Source: Anaerotruncus rubiinfantis
GTDB lineage: Bacteria; Bacillota; Clostridia; Oscillospirales; Ruminococcaceae
DNA length: 64,000 nucleotides
NCBI RefSeq assembly: GCF_900078395.1
Contig: NZ_FKLA01000009.1
Span: 1,874,614-1,938,613 of the forward strand
Direction of reading: 5' to 3'
The position numbers were made by a program, and so were the translations under genes. Positions 19,508 to 28,616 of the stretch are shown piece by piece. Numbering within the stretch: position 1 is the stretch's first letter; each line of letters opens with the position of its first letter. The notes beneath the pieces are model-generated. The model did not search any database and was not told the DNA's origin. It saw only the letters and a program-made list of their open reading frames with translations.

Positions 19508-21517
19508 TTATTTCCTGCCTTTCATCGAAGGCAGCCTATTCGGTTTCTCATCTTCCGCTTTGAGCTTCTGGATTTTGTCACGCAGGTAGGCGGCATGCTC
19601 AAATTCCAAAATTTTTGCCGCATTCTTCATCTCAGCGGTCAGTTTCGCAATCATCGCTTCGCGCTCCCTGTGGCCCATCTTCTTGCCGCGCTTTTTCCCA
19701 GAGGAGGGCTCCTCCTTCGCAGAGATTTCGATGATGTCGCGGACATCCTTTTTGATCGTCTGCGGCGTGATGCCGTGTTCCTTATTGTAGGCGATCTGAA
19801 TCTCGCGGCGACGGTAGGTCTCCCGAATCGCGTTCTCCATCGATTCGGTGACCGAGTCGGCGTACATGATAACCTTTCCCCCGGCGTTTCGGGCGGCGCG
19901 GCCGACTGTCTGCACCAGCGACGTTTCGCTGCGCAGGAACCCTTCCTTATCCGCATCGAGGATCGCCACAAGCGAAACCTCCGGGATATCGAGGCCTTCG
20001 CGCAGCAGGTTGATGCCAACCAGCACGTCGAACTCCCCAAGACGCAGGTCACGGATGATCTCCATGCGTTCGATCGTATCGATGTCATGGTGCATATACC
20101 GGATTTTAACCCCCATATTCTCCATATATGCGGTGAGATCCTCCGCCATCTTCTTGGTGAGCGTTGTGACAAGCACCCGTTCCCCTTTTTCCGCGCGCAG
20201 GTTAATTTCGGAAAGCAGGTCGTCGATCTGCCCTTCGACCGGGCGCACCTCGATCTCCGGATCGACAAGTCCAGTCGGACGGATCACCTGCTCGACAATC
20301 TGAGCACTTTTTTCACGCTCCAGGCTGCCCGGCGTCGCGCTGACGAAAATGATTTGATTGAGCTTCTGGTAAAACTCGTCGAAATTGAGCGGCCTGTTGT
20401 CAAGCGCGGACGGCAGCCGGAAACCGTAATCAATCAGGCTGCGTTTACGCGACTGGTCGCCTCCATACATCCCCCGCACCTGCGGCAGGGTCACATGGCT
20501 TTCGTCTACAAACAGCAGAAAATCATCCGGGAAATAGTCGAGCAGCGTATATGGCGTGGAACCCGGCGCACGGCCGGAAATCACACGGGAATAGTTTTCA
20601 ATGCCCTTACAGAATCCGACCTCCTGAAGCATTTCGATGTCATAGTTGGTGCGTTCCATAATTCGCTGTGCCTCGATGAGTTTACCCTGACTCTTAAAGC
20701 AGGACACCCGTTCGTCACATTCGCGGCGGATCTCATCGATCGCTGTCAGCATCTTTTCGCGTGGAACGATGTAATGGGAGGCCGGATAAATTGCGGCGTG
20801 GTTCACGATATTTTTGACCTCTCCGGTCACCGTATTGATTTCTGTGATGCGGTCGATCTCGTCCCCAAAGAACTCCACACGGATAGCCGTATCGCTCCAG
20901 TAGGCTGGAAATATTTCCACAACATCCCCACGGACCCGGAATTTATTGCGCACAAAATTGATGTCATTGCGTTCGTACTGCAGCTCTACGAGCTTTTTAA
21001 GAAGCTCGTCCCGGTCCCGCTGCTGGCCGGTACGCAGGGAGATCACCATGTTTTTATAGTCGATTGGGTCACCCAGCGTATAGATGCAGGAAACGCTCGC
21101 AACAATAACGACATCCCGGCGTTCGCCAAGGGCCGCCGTCGCCGAATGGCGCAGCTTTTCGATCTCATCGTTGATGGCCGAGTCCTTTTCGATGTAGGTA
21201 TCGGTGTTCGCGATATACGCTTCCGGCTGGTAGTAGTCGTAGTAACTTACAAAATACTCGACAGCGTTGTTGGGAAAAAACTCCTTGAACTCGCTGCAAA
21301 GCTGCGCGGCCAGCGTCTTGTTATGCGCGAGCACCAGCGTGGGCCGGTTGAGACGCGCGATAACGTTTGCCATTGTAAAGGTCTTTCCGGAGCCGGTCAC
21401 GCCCAAAAGGGCCTGCTCTTTATATCCCGCGAGCACGCCCTGCGTCAGTTTTTCGATTGCCTGCGGCTGGTCTCCGGTCGGCTTATAGGGTGCATTCAGT
21501 ATAAATTCATTTGACAT
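19508..21517 (-). CDS. uvrB: Excinuclease ABC subunit B
   Basis: Helicase-like subunit that verifies damage and recruits UvrC. The 669-aa protein has Walker A GVTGSGKT at 39-46, the damage-probing beta-hairpin ([20 protein letters not shown]), helicase motifs through to QTVGRAARN, and a C-terminal UVR domain that contacts UvrC ([16 protein letters not shown]). The ATG at 21517 follows GAGGATG. It heads the uvrBA unit; the AT-rich region upstream must hold its promoter, though I found no box pair good enough to call. Confidence 0.98.
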   Translation of the reverse strand: MSNEFILNAPYKPTGDQPQAIEKLTQGVLAGYKEQALLGVTGSGKTFTMANVIARLNRPTLVLAHNKTLAAQLCSEFKEFFPNNAVEYFVSYYDYYQPEAYIANTDTYIEKDSAINDEIEKLRHSATAALGERRDVVIVASVSCIYTLGDPIDYKNMVISLRTGQQRDRDELLKKLVELQYERNDINFVRNKFRVRGDVVEIFPAYWSDTAIRVEFFGDEIDRITEINTVTGEVKNIVNHAAIYPASHYIVPREKMLTAIDEIRRECDERVSCFKSQGKLIEAQRIMERTNYDIEMLQEVGFCKGIENYSRVISGRAPGSTPYTLLDYFPDDFLLFVDESHVTLPQVRGMYGGDQSRKRSLIDYGFRLPSALDNRPLNFDEFYQKLNQIIFVSATPGSLEREKSAQIVEQVIRPTGLVDPEIEVRPVEGQIDDLLSEINLRAEKGERVLVTTLTKKMAEDLTAYMENMGVKIRYMHHDIDTIERMEIIRDLRLGEFDVLVGINLLREGLDIPEVSLVAILDADKEGFLRSETSLVQTVGRAARNAGGKVIMYADSVTESMENAIRETYRRREIQIAYNKEHGITPQTIKKDVRDIIEISAKEEPSSGKKRGKKMGHREREAMIAKLTAEMKNAAKILEFEHAAYLRDKIQKLKAEDEKPNRLPSMKGRK

Positions 21518-21864
21518 TATTTGTTCATCCTCGACAATCGGATCTATTCGTTAATCTATTACCTGCATTTAATTGAACGCTGATATTTCAACGTTTTTAT
21601 CATATCATAAATAAAGCGCAACTTCACTATGCATATTGTAACAGAAAACGGATATTTAGAGCCAATTTATTTATCTCCCAAAAACCCCTTAAATTTGTGC
21701 AAAACACCGAATTTTTTATGTAAATTCTGAAAATAGAGCAAAATTGTTTAAATTCTCTAGCCTCATAATCCAATTTTAGATACAGAACATTTGTTCACCT
21801 TGTACATGGTGTTCAAAACAAATCTTCTGGTGAGCAGTATCTATTTTTTCCAGGATGATTTATA

Positions 21865-21998
21865 CTATAAGGTTGCGTACCGAATAAGATCTCATTATAG
21901 GTGAGCTGGAAGAATAGGGATATCGTTTCTTTCGGATCGCAACCTATAGCCCGAGAAAGCGCGGCGGCAAAACGAAAGTTTTGCCGCCGCGCTTTCTC
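21865..21998 (+). ncRNA. Candidate structured RNA of unknown class
   Basis: CTATAAGGTTGCG (21865-21877) pairs with CGCAACCTATAG (21938-21949) with one bulged A. Inside, after a 2x2 internal loop, CCGAA (21880-21884) pairs with TTCGG (21931-21935), and CTCA/TGAG can form an inner hairpin. Three bases later comes a 21-bp perfect hairpin capped by GAAA, a stable GNRA tetraloop on the plus strand. The loop identity is the only reason to prefer the plus strand; neither strand has a T-run after the last stem. It matches no riboswitch or housekeeping RNA that I recognise. Confidence 0.35.
21953..21998. repeat. Perfect 21-bp hairpin with GAAA loop
   Basis: Positions 21953-21973 are the exact inverse complement of 21978-21998, with loop GAAA (TTTC on the minus strand). 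It lies 38 bp after the stop of the PfkB-type gene and may serve as that gene's terminator, but no T-run follows on the minus strand. Confidence 0.85.
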
Positions 21999-22035
21999 AA
22001 GTGATTCGACTATTTTAAGAAAAACCCCTCAATTC

Positions 22036-23031
22036 TCAATCCTGCGCGCCATATTCATGGGTGCGCATATATTCTTCGACCTGTACGAGATTTGGCATCG
22101 CTTCCGAACAGCTCTGTCCGGAAATGGTGATCGAAGAGGAAGCCGCCGCGTATTTGAGTGCTTCCGGAACCGAAATCCCGTGGATCATGCAATAGTTGAA
22201 GGCCCCGGAATAAGAATCGCCCGCGCCAAAGGTGTTTTCGATTTTGGCGGGATAGGTGCTTCCTTCATATACCTGTCCATCCGACGTATAAACGTCCGAA
22301 CCTTTTTTCCCTTTCTTAATCGAGACGATCGAAACGCCCGCTTTCAGCAGACGGTTGGCCGAAGCACGGTTGTCATGGCTGTCCGGCATATAACAGTATT
22401 CCATCACATCGAATTCCTCTCGGGTGCCAAGCACCATATCGGCCTTTTCACAGGCCATCATATAATAGATGCTCGCCTCCTGCACACTATCCCAGGTTCC
22501 CTCACGGTAGTCAAGGTCGAGTGCAATTTTTGTACCGTTCCTGCGCGCGAACTCCATGGCGAGGAAAACTGCTTCACGTGCCGGAGAATGAGAAAGCGAG
22601 GTGCCGGAAATCAGGATCATTTTGTGGGAAGCAATGTACTTCTCGTCAAGCTGCGCGCAGTCGATCTGCAAATCCGCGCAGTCGTTGCGGTAAACATAAT
22701 AGTTGCTTTTACGCGGTGCGATAAATTCCCCGATTGTCAGTCCGGAACGCACACCTGGCGCGGCGAACGCGATGTGGGAAATGTCAATTCCCTTGCCTTC
22801 TAGATATCGGATGACAAACCGGCCGAGGCCATCGTCCGAAACCTTGCCGATATAACCGGTCCTGAGGCCGAGATTTGCCATTGCGACCGCCGTGTTTGCA
22901 GGAGATCCGCCGACAAATTTGGAGAAGGTCGCGATCTCTTCAATTGGCCCAAAGCCGTTTGCGTATAAATCCACCGTCGCGCGTCCAAAGGCAACGACAT
23001 CGCGCGGTTTTGTGCTGTCAAACTGGATCAT
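22036..23031 (-). CDS. PfkB-family sugar kinase, IolC-like
   Basis: Ribokinase-fold kinase of 331 aa, most like 5-dehydro-2-deoxygluconokinase (IolC): it opens with DVVAFGRATVDLYANGFGPIEE, then FVGGSPANTAVAMANLG, and ends with the PfkB signature GAGDSYSGAF near residue 268, which holds the catalytic Asp. Many IolC proteins are fused to an aldolase-like DUF2090 domain; here the kinase stands alone and a separate class I aldolase gene lies 11 nt upstream in the same transcript. No other inositol genes are present, so the true substrate may be another keto or acid sugar. Probably the last gene of the locus. Confidence 0.82.
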   Translation of the reverse strand: MIQFDSTKPRDVVAFGRATVDLYANGFGPIEEIATFSKFVGGSPANTAVAMANLGLRTGYIGKVSDDGLGRFVIRYLEGKGIDISHIAFAAPGVRSGLTIGEFIAPRKSNYYVYRNDCADLQIDCAQLDEKYIASHKMILISGTSLSHSPAREAVFLAMEFARRNGTKIALDLDYREGTWDSVQEASIYYMMACEKADMVLGTREEFDVMEYCYMPDSHDNRASANRLLKAGVSIVSIKKGKKGSDVYTSDGQVYEGSTYPAKIENTFGAGDSYSGAFNYCMIHGISVPEALKYAAASSSITISGQSCSEAMPNLVQVEEYMRTHEYGAQD

Positions 23032-23042
23032 GCGGTTCCTCC

Positions 23043-23855
23043 TTATTTGCTTTCCAGCTCTGCGAGATATTCTTTGGCCTGCCTGACCGAATAGCCCTCA
23101 TGCACAATCTTGCGCAGGGTTTTCACCAGCGCGGTCGGATTCTGATACTGGAATACAAACCGCCCGTAGGTAACTCCCTTTCCGCCCGCGTCGATCACGT
23201 CACGGGTCATCTGCAGATAGCTGTCGATCGTACCGCCCGGAGCGCCGCCCGCGACCAGGACCCGGGTAGGCGTCCCGCGCACCACTTTTTCAAAGTCTTC
23301 CGGACTGCCCGGATAGTTGGTCTTGATGAGATCCACGCCGAGCTCTGCCGCGACGCGGGCTGCATAGAGCACATTCTGCCACGCCATACGGTCCTCTTGG
23401 GCAATCAGGTTGCCGCGCGGATAAATATGGGTGACCAGCGGCATACCGGCCGAAGCTGCCGCCTTGCTGAACTCGCTGAGCGTGCGAATCTGTTCGGGCT
23501 GGTTGTCACCGCCAACGATACAGCCAACCGACACAGCGTCCGCGCCCATGCGCACCGCTTCTTCTATATCCGCAACGATCACATCGGCGCCCGGCTGATA
23601 AGGCGAGAATGTGCTGCATTTGAGCACCAGCGGAACTCTGCCGGCATATTGCTCAAAACAGTGTTCGGCAATCCCTTTGTGCATCGTGATCGCATTGGGG
23701 TCTCCCGCCAGGAGCTTCTCAAGGGTATCTGCAATCGTATCAAGCCCGGGCAGCACGCCGCGCGCCATCGCATGGTCCACAGTGAGCCCGAGATAGAGTC
23801 CGTCTCCCTGTGGCATCAGGCGGTTGAGCCGCACGCTTTTTCCTAGAAAGGCCAT
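23043..23855 (-). CDS. DhnA/LacD-type class I aldolase
   Basis: A 270-aa TIM-barrel Schiff-base aldolase related to the archaeal-type fructose-bisphosphate aldolase (DhnA) family. The likely Schiff-base lysine is K178 in LIKTNYPG, with D27 (TVDHAMARG) and Y145 (THIYPRG) as further active-site candidates, and the phosphate-binding VAGGAPGG later. Its tight linkage to an IolC-like kinase parallels the kinase/aldolase pairs IolC-IolJ and LacC-LacD, where a phosphorylated keto sugar is split to a triose phosphate. The substrate is not deducible from sequence. Confidence 0.8.
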   Translation of the reverse strand: MAFLGKSVRLNRLMPQGDGLYLGLTVDHAMARGVLPGLDTIADTLEKLLAGDPNAITMHKGIAEHCFEQYAGRVPLVLKCSTFSPYQPGADVIVADIEEAVRMGADAVSVGCIVGGDNQPEQIRTLSEFSKAAASAGMPLVTHIYPRGNLIAQEDRMAWQNVLYAARVAAELGVDLIKTNYPGSPEDFEKVVRGTPTRVLVAGGAPGGTIDSYLQMTRDVIDAGGKGVTYGRFVFQYQNPTALVKTLRKIVHEGYSVRQAKEYLAELESK

Positions 23856-23910
23856 AGTATGTTACTCCTTTATCATATGATATCGCTAAATAATCTTTTT
23901 ACGCGCCGCA

Positions 23911-24792
23911 TCATTCGGAGATGATCTTTTCGATGTTGTTGGTGAATTCATAACCGATCAGCGCCTGGTATTCCCTCTGCGGCATAAAGCGGCCATTTTT
24001 CAAGTATTCGTCAGTCGAACCGCACTCCTTATAGCAGCGGTAAAGCGCGCCGAGCGCAGCCGCCTCATGCAGTATCGACATCATTGGGTGAACCACCACC
24101 TTGACTCCCAGGGTTTCGAGTTCCCTGTCGCTGAAATTGTGCATCTCTTGGGAGAACTCGTTGACATCAATAAAGAACGGCGTATCTGGAATCGCTTGCG
24201 TAAAGGCGCGCATATCCTCCGCAGAAGCTACACAGGTCGGCATCAAAAGATCAGCGCCCGCTTCTGCAAAGAGTCTGCAGCGGCGGATGGCTTCCTCGAG
24301 CCCCACCTGCAGGTAGCTGTCGGTGCGTGCAATAATCACAAAATTGGGATCACGGCGCGCTTTGACGGCTGTTTTGATCTTTTTGCACATCTCTTCCGCG
24401 GGGATGAGTTCGACACCGTCCATGGCGCCGCATTTTTTAGGCGTGACCTGATCCTCGATATGGATGCCGCTGACGCCGGCAGCCTCATAATCACGTACCG
24501 TGCGCCAGACATTATTCAGCCCACCATATCCGGTATCCGAATCGCAGATGAGCGGCAAATCGATGCATTCCGCGATCAAATGCGCCCGGCCAATCATCTC
24601 ACTGGCTGTCGCCAGCCCAATATCCGGCATTCCGAGCAGGCTGGCCATCGAACCGTTCCCACCCATGTAGCAGGCCGAAAAACCCGTCTGCTGGATCAAC
24701 CTCGCGCCGAGCGCATCGTGGCACCCCGGAATCGCAAGGATTCCGGGCTTTTTAAGAAGTTCGCGCAGCCGCGCGTTCTTTTTTATATCCAC
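23911..24792 (-). CDS. PEP mutase/isocitrate lyase superfamily lyase
   Basis: A 293-aa member of the isocitrate lyase/PEP mutase superfamily. Visible are the metal-site DSDTGYG (84-90), HIEDQ (111-115) and the mobile-loop catalytic sequence KKCGAMDG (119-126), whose cysteine marks C-C lyases such as methylisocitrate or 2,3-dimethylmalate lyase rather than PEP mutase. The residue after KKCG is Ala, where many family members have His. It would split a 2-substituted malate-type acid into pyruvate or glyoxylate plus a second acid; which one is unknown. It directly follows the TRAP permease genes. Confidence 0.78.
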   Translation of the reverse strand: MDIKKNARLRELLKKPGILAIPGCHDALGARLIQQTGFSACYMGGNGSMASLLGMPDIGLATASEMIGRAHLIAECIDLPLICDSDTGYGGLNNVWRTVRDYEAAGVSGIHIEDQVTPKKCGAMDGVELIPAEEMCKKIKTAVKARRDPNFVIIARTDSYLQVGLEEAIRRCRLFAEAGADLLMPTCVASAEDMRAFTQAIPDTPFFIDVNEFSQEMHNFSDRELETLGVKVVVHPMMSILHEAAALGALYRCYKECGSTDEYLKNGRFMPQREYQALIGYEFTNNIEKIISE

Positions 24793-24807
24793 AGAATCAT
24801 CCCCCCA

Positions 24808-26121
24808 TCAGGTGAACAGGTGAACGAAGAAGTCGACAAAGCCCGGACAAGCTGTGGTCACAATGATTGCGACCAGACCGACGGCCATAAAAGGCAAGGC
24901 TTCCCGCACTGTGCCGCCAAAACTCGCGTTTGCAATTTTTGAGGAAACAAAGATCCCAACCGCAAAGGGAGGTGTCAGGAACCCGACGCACATGTTGACA
25001 ATCAGGATGGTGCCGAAATGCACCGGTGTGATGCCATAGGTCTGCGCAACCGGGAGAAGCAGCGGGGTCATGATCAGGATGGTGGCATTGATATCCATAA
25101 AGGTTCCCATAAAGAGGAACAGGATATTGATCATGATGAGAAACCAGAGCTTGGAGGTGATATTGCTGGTAATCGCATCGGAAAGGAAGTTTGAGATGCC
25201 GGTCAAGGTCATCGCTTTTCCTGCGACAGTTGAGAAGGCGTTCAGCAGCCCGATTGTGGCGGTGGACACCCCCGCCACCGCACAGCATTTCCAGAGCGAA
25301 ATCGGGATCTGATTTTTCTTCATCCGCTTGATCATCACAAAATAGACGATGCCGTAAACCGCGCTGAGCGCACCAGCTTCGGTGACTGTGCAGATGCCGC
25401 CGTAGATGCAGCCGTAAATGATGATCGGCATGAGCAGGGCCGGAAAGGCGTAAACGGTGTTTTTGCCGATATCGATGAGTTTCTGTCCCATTGCGGTCTT
25501 TTCGGACGCCTGTTTGACTTCAAACTTACCGACACGGAAATAGTTGATGATGATATAGCCGATCGCAAAGATAAACGCGGGTCCGATGGTCGCCATCCAG
25601 ACCTCGGAAATCTTCGTGCCGGAAACCAGCGCGTACATGATCCCCGGGACACTCGGCGGAATCAGGATGCCGAGGAAGCAGGTCGCCGCCAGGAGCGCCG
25701 AGGTATATGCGGCTGGATAGTGATCCTTTTCGAGCTCAGGCACCATGATCTTGCCGATCGCGCTGATGGTTGCCATCGCCGAGCCGGTGAGCACGCCGAA
25801 TGCCATGCAGGCCACAATCGTAATGATGCCCGTCGCGCCGCGGATGCGTCCTACAAAAGATTTGATCCAGTCGATCAGCATTTTGGAGATGCCGCTGTAT
25901 TCCATCAGAACACCCGCGAAAATGTAAAACGGAATCGCAAGCAGGGCGAAACTGTCGAGCCCCGAGAATGCATACTGCGCAATGGTCACGGTATTTTTGC
26001 CGCTAAACGCCAGTACAAGCAGGGACGAAAAACCCAGCGCGTAGGAAACCGGCATTTTAAACAGCATTGCGACGACCATAAACGAAACAATGAACAGCAC
26101 AAGCGCTGTCAACGCTGACAT
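24808..26121 (-). CDS. dctM: TRAP transporter large permease (DctM type)
   Basis: The 437-aa, very hydrophobic protein is the catalytic membrane subunit of a tripartite ATP-independent periplasmic transporter, which imports organic acids using an ion gradient. It shows the family pattern of about 12 membrane helices with motifs such as IPFYIFAGVLMEYSGI, AMATISAIGKIMVPEL, and ATCFLGILIPPSVPGIMYAL. The start follows GGAG. It stands 38 nt after the small permease gene, and all three TRAP components are encoded consecutively. Confidence 0.94.
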   Translation of the reverse strand: MSALTALVLFIVSFMVVAMLFKMPVSYALGFSSLLVLAFSGKNTVTIAQYAFSGLDSFALLAIPFYIFAGVLMEYSGISKMLIDWIKSFVGRIRGATGIITIVACMAFGVLTGSAMATISAIGKIMVPELEKDHYPAAYTSALLAATCFLGILIPPSVPGIMYALVSGTKISEVWMATIGPAFIFAIGYIIINYFRVGKFEVKQASEKTAMGQKLIDIGKNTVYAFPALLMPIIIYGCIYGGICTVTEAGALSAVYGIVYFVMIKRMKKNQIPISLWKCCAVAGVSTATIGLLNAFSTVAGKAMTLTGISNFLSDAITSNITSKLWFLIMINILFLFMGTFMDINATILIMTPLLLPVAQTYGITPVHFGTILIVNMCVGFLTPPFAVGIFVSSKIANASFGGTVREALPFMAVGLVAIIVTTACPGFVDFFVHLFT

Positions 26122-26159
26122 ATAATCACTCCATTTCTATCGGATACGGGCGTCGCGGT

Positions 26160-26696
26160 TCAGCGGGCCGCGGGGATTTTGCGTGCATGGCGGTAGAGAT
26201 GATACAGGCAGTGGTAAATCCCCATAACAGTTCCGATGAATACCGGCAGATAGACGTAGCCCATCGGGATGCGCATGGTCGGGGAGGTCTGTGTGGTCGT
26301 CCAGATTTTCATCATATATGCCCAAAAGATCTTTCCAAAGACGATCAAAAAGGCGCAGGTCGTCAGCAGGGCTGCAACCTCAAGCGCGGACAGCGCTTTT
26401 TCCCGGAATTTTTTATTCTTAAGCTTTTCGAGCACCTGCTTGCAGACATCGATCTCGATATGTCCGCCTTCATCAATCGCATATGCCGATCCGATATAGG
26501 TCAGCCAGATAAACAGGTAACGGGAAAGCTCCTCCGCCCAGGCGGTTGATATAAAGAGCACATATCGGCACACCACCTCGATAAAGATGACCGCCACGAG
26601 CGTCAAGGTACAGGAGGCCATCAGAAACGTTTCAGCCCGTTTCATCAGGTCGTTTGTCCCTGTGAGCGCCGCAAAAAATTTCTGGTTTGATTTCAT
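26160..26696 (-). CDS. dctQ: TRAP transporter small permease (DctQ type)
   Basis: A 178-aa membrane protein with four predicted helices, the small subunit that pairs with DctM. The family motif is visible in VCRYVLFISTAWAEELSRYLFIWLTYIGSA. I take ATG 26696, preceded by GGAGGGG; the longer frame extends 41 residues into the intergenic hairpin region with non-membrane, arginine-rich sequence that does not fit the family. Confidence 0.9.
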   Translation of the reverse strand: MKSNQKFFAALTGTNDLMKRAETFLMASCTLTLVAVIFIEVVCRYVLFISTAWAEELSRYLFIWLTYIGSAYAIDEGGHIEIDVCKQVLEKLKNKKFREKALSALEVAALLTTCAFLIVFGKIFWAYMMKIWTTTQTSPTMRIPMGYVYLPVFIGTVMGIYHCLYHLYRHARKIPAAR

Positions 26697-26756
26697 AATC
26701 GTTATCCCCTCCAAATCAGTCTGCCTTCCGTGTCCGGCCGGCGTGCGGAAAGAAGG

Positions 26757-26791
26757 AGACCAAGGACGGACGATCCGTCCGCCCCCGGTCT
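26757..26791. terminator. Stem-loop between dctP and dctQ
   Basis: GGACGGA (26764-26770) pairs with TCCGTCC (26774-26780), extended by AGACC/GGTCT (26757-26761 with 26787-26791) across an internal loop. On the plus strand a T5 run follows; on the minus strand, the coding direction, none does. In TRAP and ABC operons such stems after the binding-protein gene often protect its message and allow more binding protein than permease; that role is inferred. Confidence 0.5.
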
Positions 26792-26843
26792 TTTTCATTC
26801 GCATCACTTTTATTCCCAACCGGATAAAACAGCTTCAGCAGGC

Positions 26844-27935
26844 TTAAGAAAGCGTCTTATATTCGCCGCTGATAATGGGGTCCATGATGTCCGCGCCGTA
26901 TTTATCGTAAGATTCGTCCCAGATTTCCTGGTAGATCTTCTCGAGCTCGGCTTGCATCTCGGCGGAAGGCTCGGTAATTTCCCACTGGCCGCCCTCAACA
27001 CCCTTGTTCTGGATGTTTTCGGTTTCAGCACGGAAGTACTCTGTGAATTCATCCGATGCGATCTGGGCGCACTCCCTGAAGATTTCCTTGTCCTCGTCGC
27101 TCAGTTTGTTCCAGAAGTCCGGTCCCGCGATGAAACAGCCGCCGGAATAGCAGTAATTGATGGTGCAGATCTGGGTGATTACGTCGGTGATACCCTGGTT
27201 GACGTAGTTAAACACCGCGTTATCCAGACCGTCGACAGTGCCGGTCTGCAATGCGGAAAGCACCTCGGAACCCGCGATCATAACCGGCAGAGCGCCGCAT
27301 TTCTCGTAGAACGAGACGATCGATTCAACCGATGGTGTGCGGATTTTCAAGCCTTTGAGGTCGTTCATCTCAGTAATCGGGCGTTTGATGTTTCCAACCT
27401 GGCGGAATCCATTGCAGTAGGAGGAGATACGGATCAGGTTATTCTGTTCCATAATCTCAGCCAGTTTGTCCGCAATCCAGCCGTTGTTATAATATTTATC
27501 AGCCTCTTCATAGTCCTTCACCAGGCCAGGCAGCCAGGCAAAGCCGAGCGCGCCGTCGAGTACGCCGTCCATCGACATATCGTCACTCATCAGCACGTCG
27601 AGCGTTCCCATCTGGAGCATCTGCGCCATATCGGACGCATTGCCCAGCGAAGCAGCCGCAATCACGTCGGCCTTATAACGGCCTTCGGTTTTTTCTGCAA
27701 TCAGTTCTGCAAAACGGTCGACATACGGCGCGCGCGCACCTGTGACGTCAGCGGTAACGGTGAAGGTCACCGCATCAGCCGGTGCAGGGTCGGACTGTGC
27801 TGGCGCGGCGTCCCCAGCCGAAGCGGCTGGGGCGGGAGCTGCGGAGGATGCGCTTTCCGAACCTCCACAGGCAGCCAGAGAACCAACCAGCATGGTCATT
27901 GAAAGTAACACCGCGAGTATTTTCTTACTGTTCAT
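26844..27935 (-). CDS. dctP: TRAP transporter substrate-binding lipoprotein (DctP type)
   Basis: The extracytoplasmic solute receptor of the TRAP system, 363 aa. It begins with a lipoprotein signal (hydrophobic stretch then LAAC, lipidated Cys about residue 23) and a long Ala/Pro/Ser linker. The DctP fold follows, with MGTLDVLMSDD, the TRAP signature region DLKGLKIRTPSVES and the arginine-containing ligand strand, and LQTGTVDGLDNAV. The start is ATG 27935 after AAGGAG. DctP proteins mostly bind carboxylates, agreeing with an acid-sugar substrate for this locus. Confidence 0.93.
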   Translation of the reverse strand: MNSKKILAVLLSMTMLVGSLAACGGSESASSAAPAPAASAGDAAPAQSDPAPADAVTFTVTADVTGARAPYVDRFAELIAEKTEGRYKADVIAAASLGNASDMAQMLQMGTLDVLMSDDMSMDGVLDGALGFAWLPGLVKDYEEADKYYNNGWIADKLAEIMEQNNLIRISSYCNGFRQVGNIKRPITEMNDLKGLKIRTPSVESIVSFYEKCGALPVMIAGSEVLSALQTGTVDGLDNAVFNYVNQGITDVITQICTINYCYSGGCFIAGPDFWNKLSDEDKEIFRECAQIASDEFTEYFRAETENIQNKGVEGGQWEITEPSAEMQAELEKIYQEIWDESYDKYGADIMDPIISGEYKTLS

Positions 27936-27965
27936 CAAATTTTTCTCCTTTTCTTTTTTATGTCA

Positions 27966-27987
27966 GACGGCGGGATTTTCCGCCGTC
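27966..27987. repeat. Stem-loop between class II aldolase and dctP
   Basis: GACGGCGG (27966-27973) pairs with CCGCCGTC (27980-27987) around a 6-nt loop, 21 bp before the dctP-side ribosome site and just after the aldolase stop. No T-run follows on the minus strand, so an mRNA-processing or stabilising stem is more likely than a terminator. Confidence 0.5.
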
Positions 27988-28000
27988 ACATATACAGACT

Positions 28001-28603
28001 TTAATTACGGCGGGCAGCCTCCACCCAAAGCGCGATTTTTGACGTGTCCTCCAAGAGCTCCAGCAGACAAAAACATTCTTCCGCTTCCCTGCCCAGAACC
28101 AGTACGCCATGCGCTTTCATCAAAAAGGCAAAGGTGTCCGGATTTTCGCGAACCGCTTTTTCGACGTTTGCAGCCAGCTCCGGGGTCCCTGGCCAGGCTT
28201 CCGGAATGGTCGGAACCCGCACAAGCTTCATCTGTGCCGAATCGGTGAGCATCGGCAGTTCCTTATTGAGCAGGGTAAATGCGACACTGCTGCTTGGATG
28301 GGCATGGATAATAAAGTTGACCTCCGGTCGATAACGGTAGACACTTTTGTGAAACGGGGTCTCTTTTGAGGGCCGCAGCCCTTCCCGGCCCGCGAGCGGG
28401 CTGCCGTCCGGCCCACAAAACACCACCCCTTCCCGATCGGCCGACCGAAGCGCGACATTGGTGCCGGTGATCAAAAAGTTTTCGCCGCACCGGGCGCTGA
28501 TATTGCCGCCTTCGGCAGAAACAAGTCCGCGCTCATAAACCAGCCTGGAATATTCGCACACTTCTTTCAATTGTCTGGGATAGTCCAATTCAAACTCCCA
28601 CAT
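28001..28603 (-). CDS. Class II aldolase/adducin-family aldolase
   Basis: A 200-aa zinc-dependent aldolase related to L-fuculose-phosphate and related sugar-acid aldolases, including OtnC-type enzymes that work with DUF1537 kinases. Zinc ligands H100, H102 (HAHPSS) and H165 (KAHGVLV) and the catalytic acid/base E82 (PSKETPFH) are all visible, as is the phosphate-binding GGNIS at 32-36. Start ATG 28603 follows AGGAGAGG; the longer frame overlaps the kinase gene without homology. It lies 13 nt after the kinase, a pairing that suggests it cleaves or decarboxylates the phosphorylated product. Confidence 0.85.
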   Translation of the reverse strand: MWEFELDYPRQLKEVCEYSRLVYERGLVSAEGGNISARCGENFLITGTNVALRSADREGVVFCGPDGSPLAGREGLRPSKETPFHKSVYRYRPEVNFIIHAHPSSSVAFTLLNKELPMLTDSAQMKLVRVPTIPEAWPGTPELAANVEKAVRENPDTFAFLMKAHGVLVLGREAEECFCLLELLEDTSKIALWVEAARRN

Positions 28604-28616
28604 AAGCAAACCTCTC

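Larger units (their letters stand above)
21518..22035. other. Gene-free AT-rich stretch between uvrB and the PfkB gene
   Basis: I see no plausible protein gene in these 518 bases. The left two thirds are much more AT-rich than the rest of the window. The region holds an imperfect inverted repeat (ATTTGTT at about 21789-21795 with AACAAAT at about 21817-21823, around a near-palindrome CACC..TGTACA..GGTG), a nested stem-loop candidate (21865-21949) and a perfect 21-bp hairpin (21953-21998). The uvrB promoter should lie in the left part. Confidence 0.7.

Noticed and set aside
19487..21514. Plus-strand open frame spanning all of uvrB (675 codons)
   Set aside because: Antisense shadow caused by codon bias of uvrB; the translation is rich in His and Arg and matches nothing.
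21901..22803. Plus-strand open frame opposite the PfkB gene, starting near the 21-bp hairpin
   Set aside because: Starts in a structured non-coding region without a ribosome site and mirrors the kinase gene.
26697..26819. N-terminal extension of the TRAP small permease
   Set aside because: Non-membrane sequence covering the intergenic hairpin; GGAGG lies before ATG 26696.
26730..27902. Plus-strand open frame opposite dctP
   Set aside because: dctP has a lipoprotein signal, ribosome site and family motifs; this frame has none.
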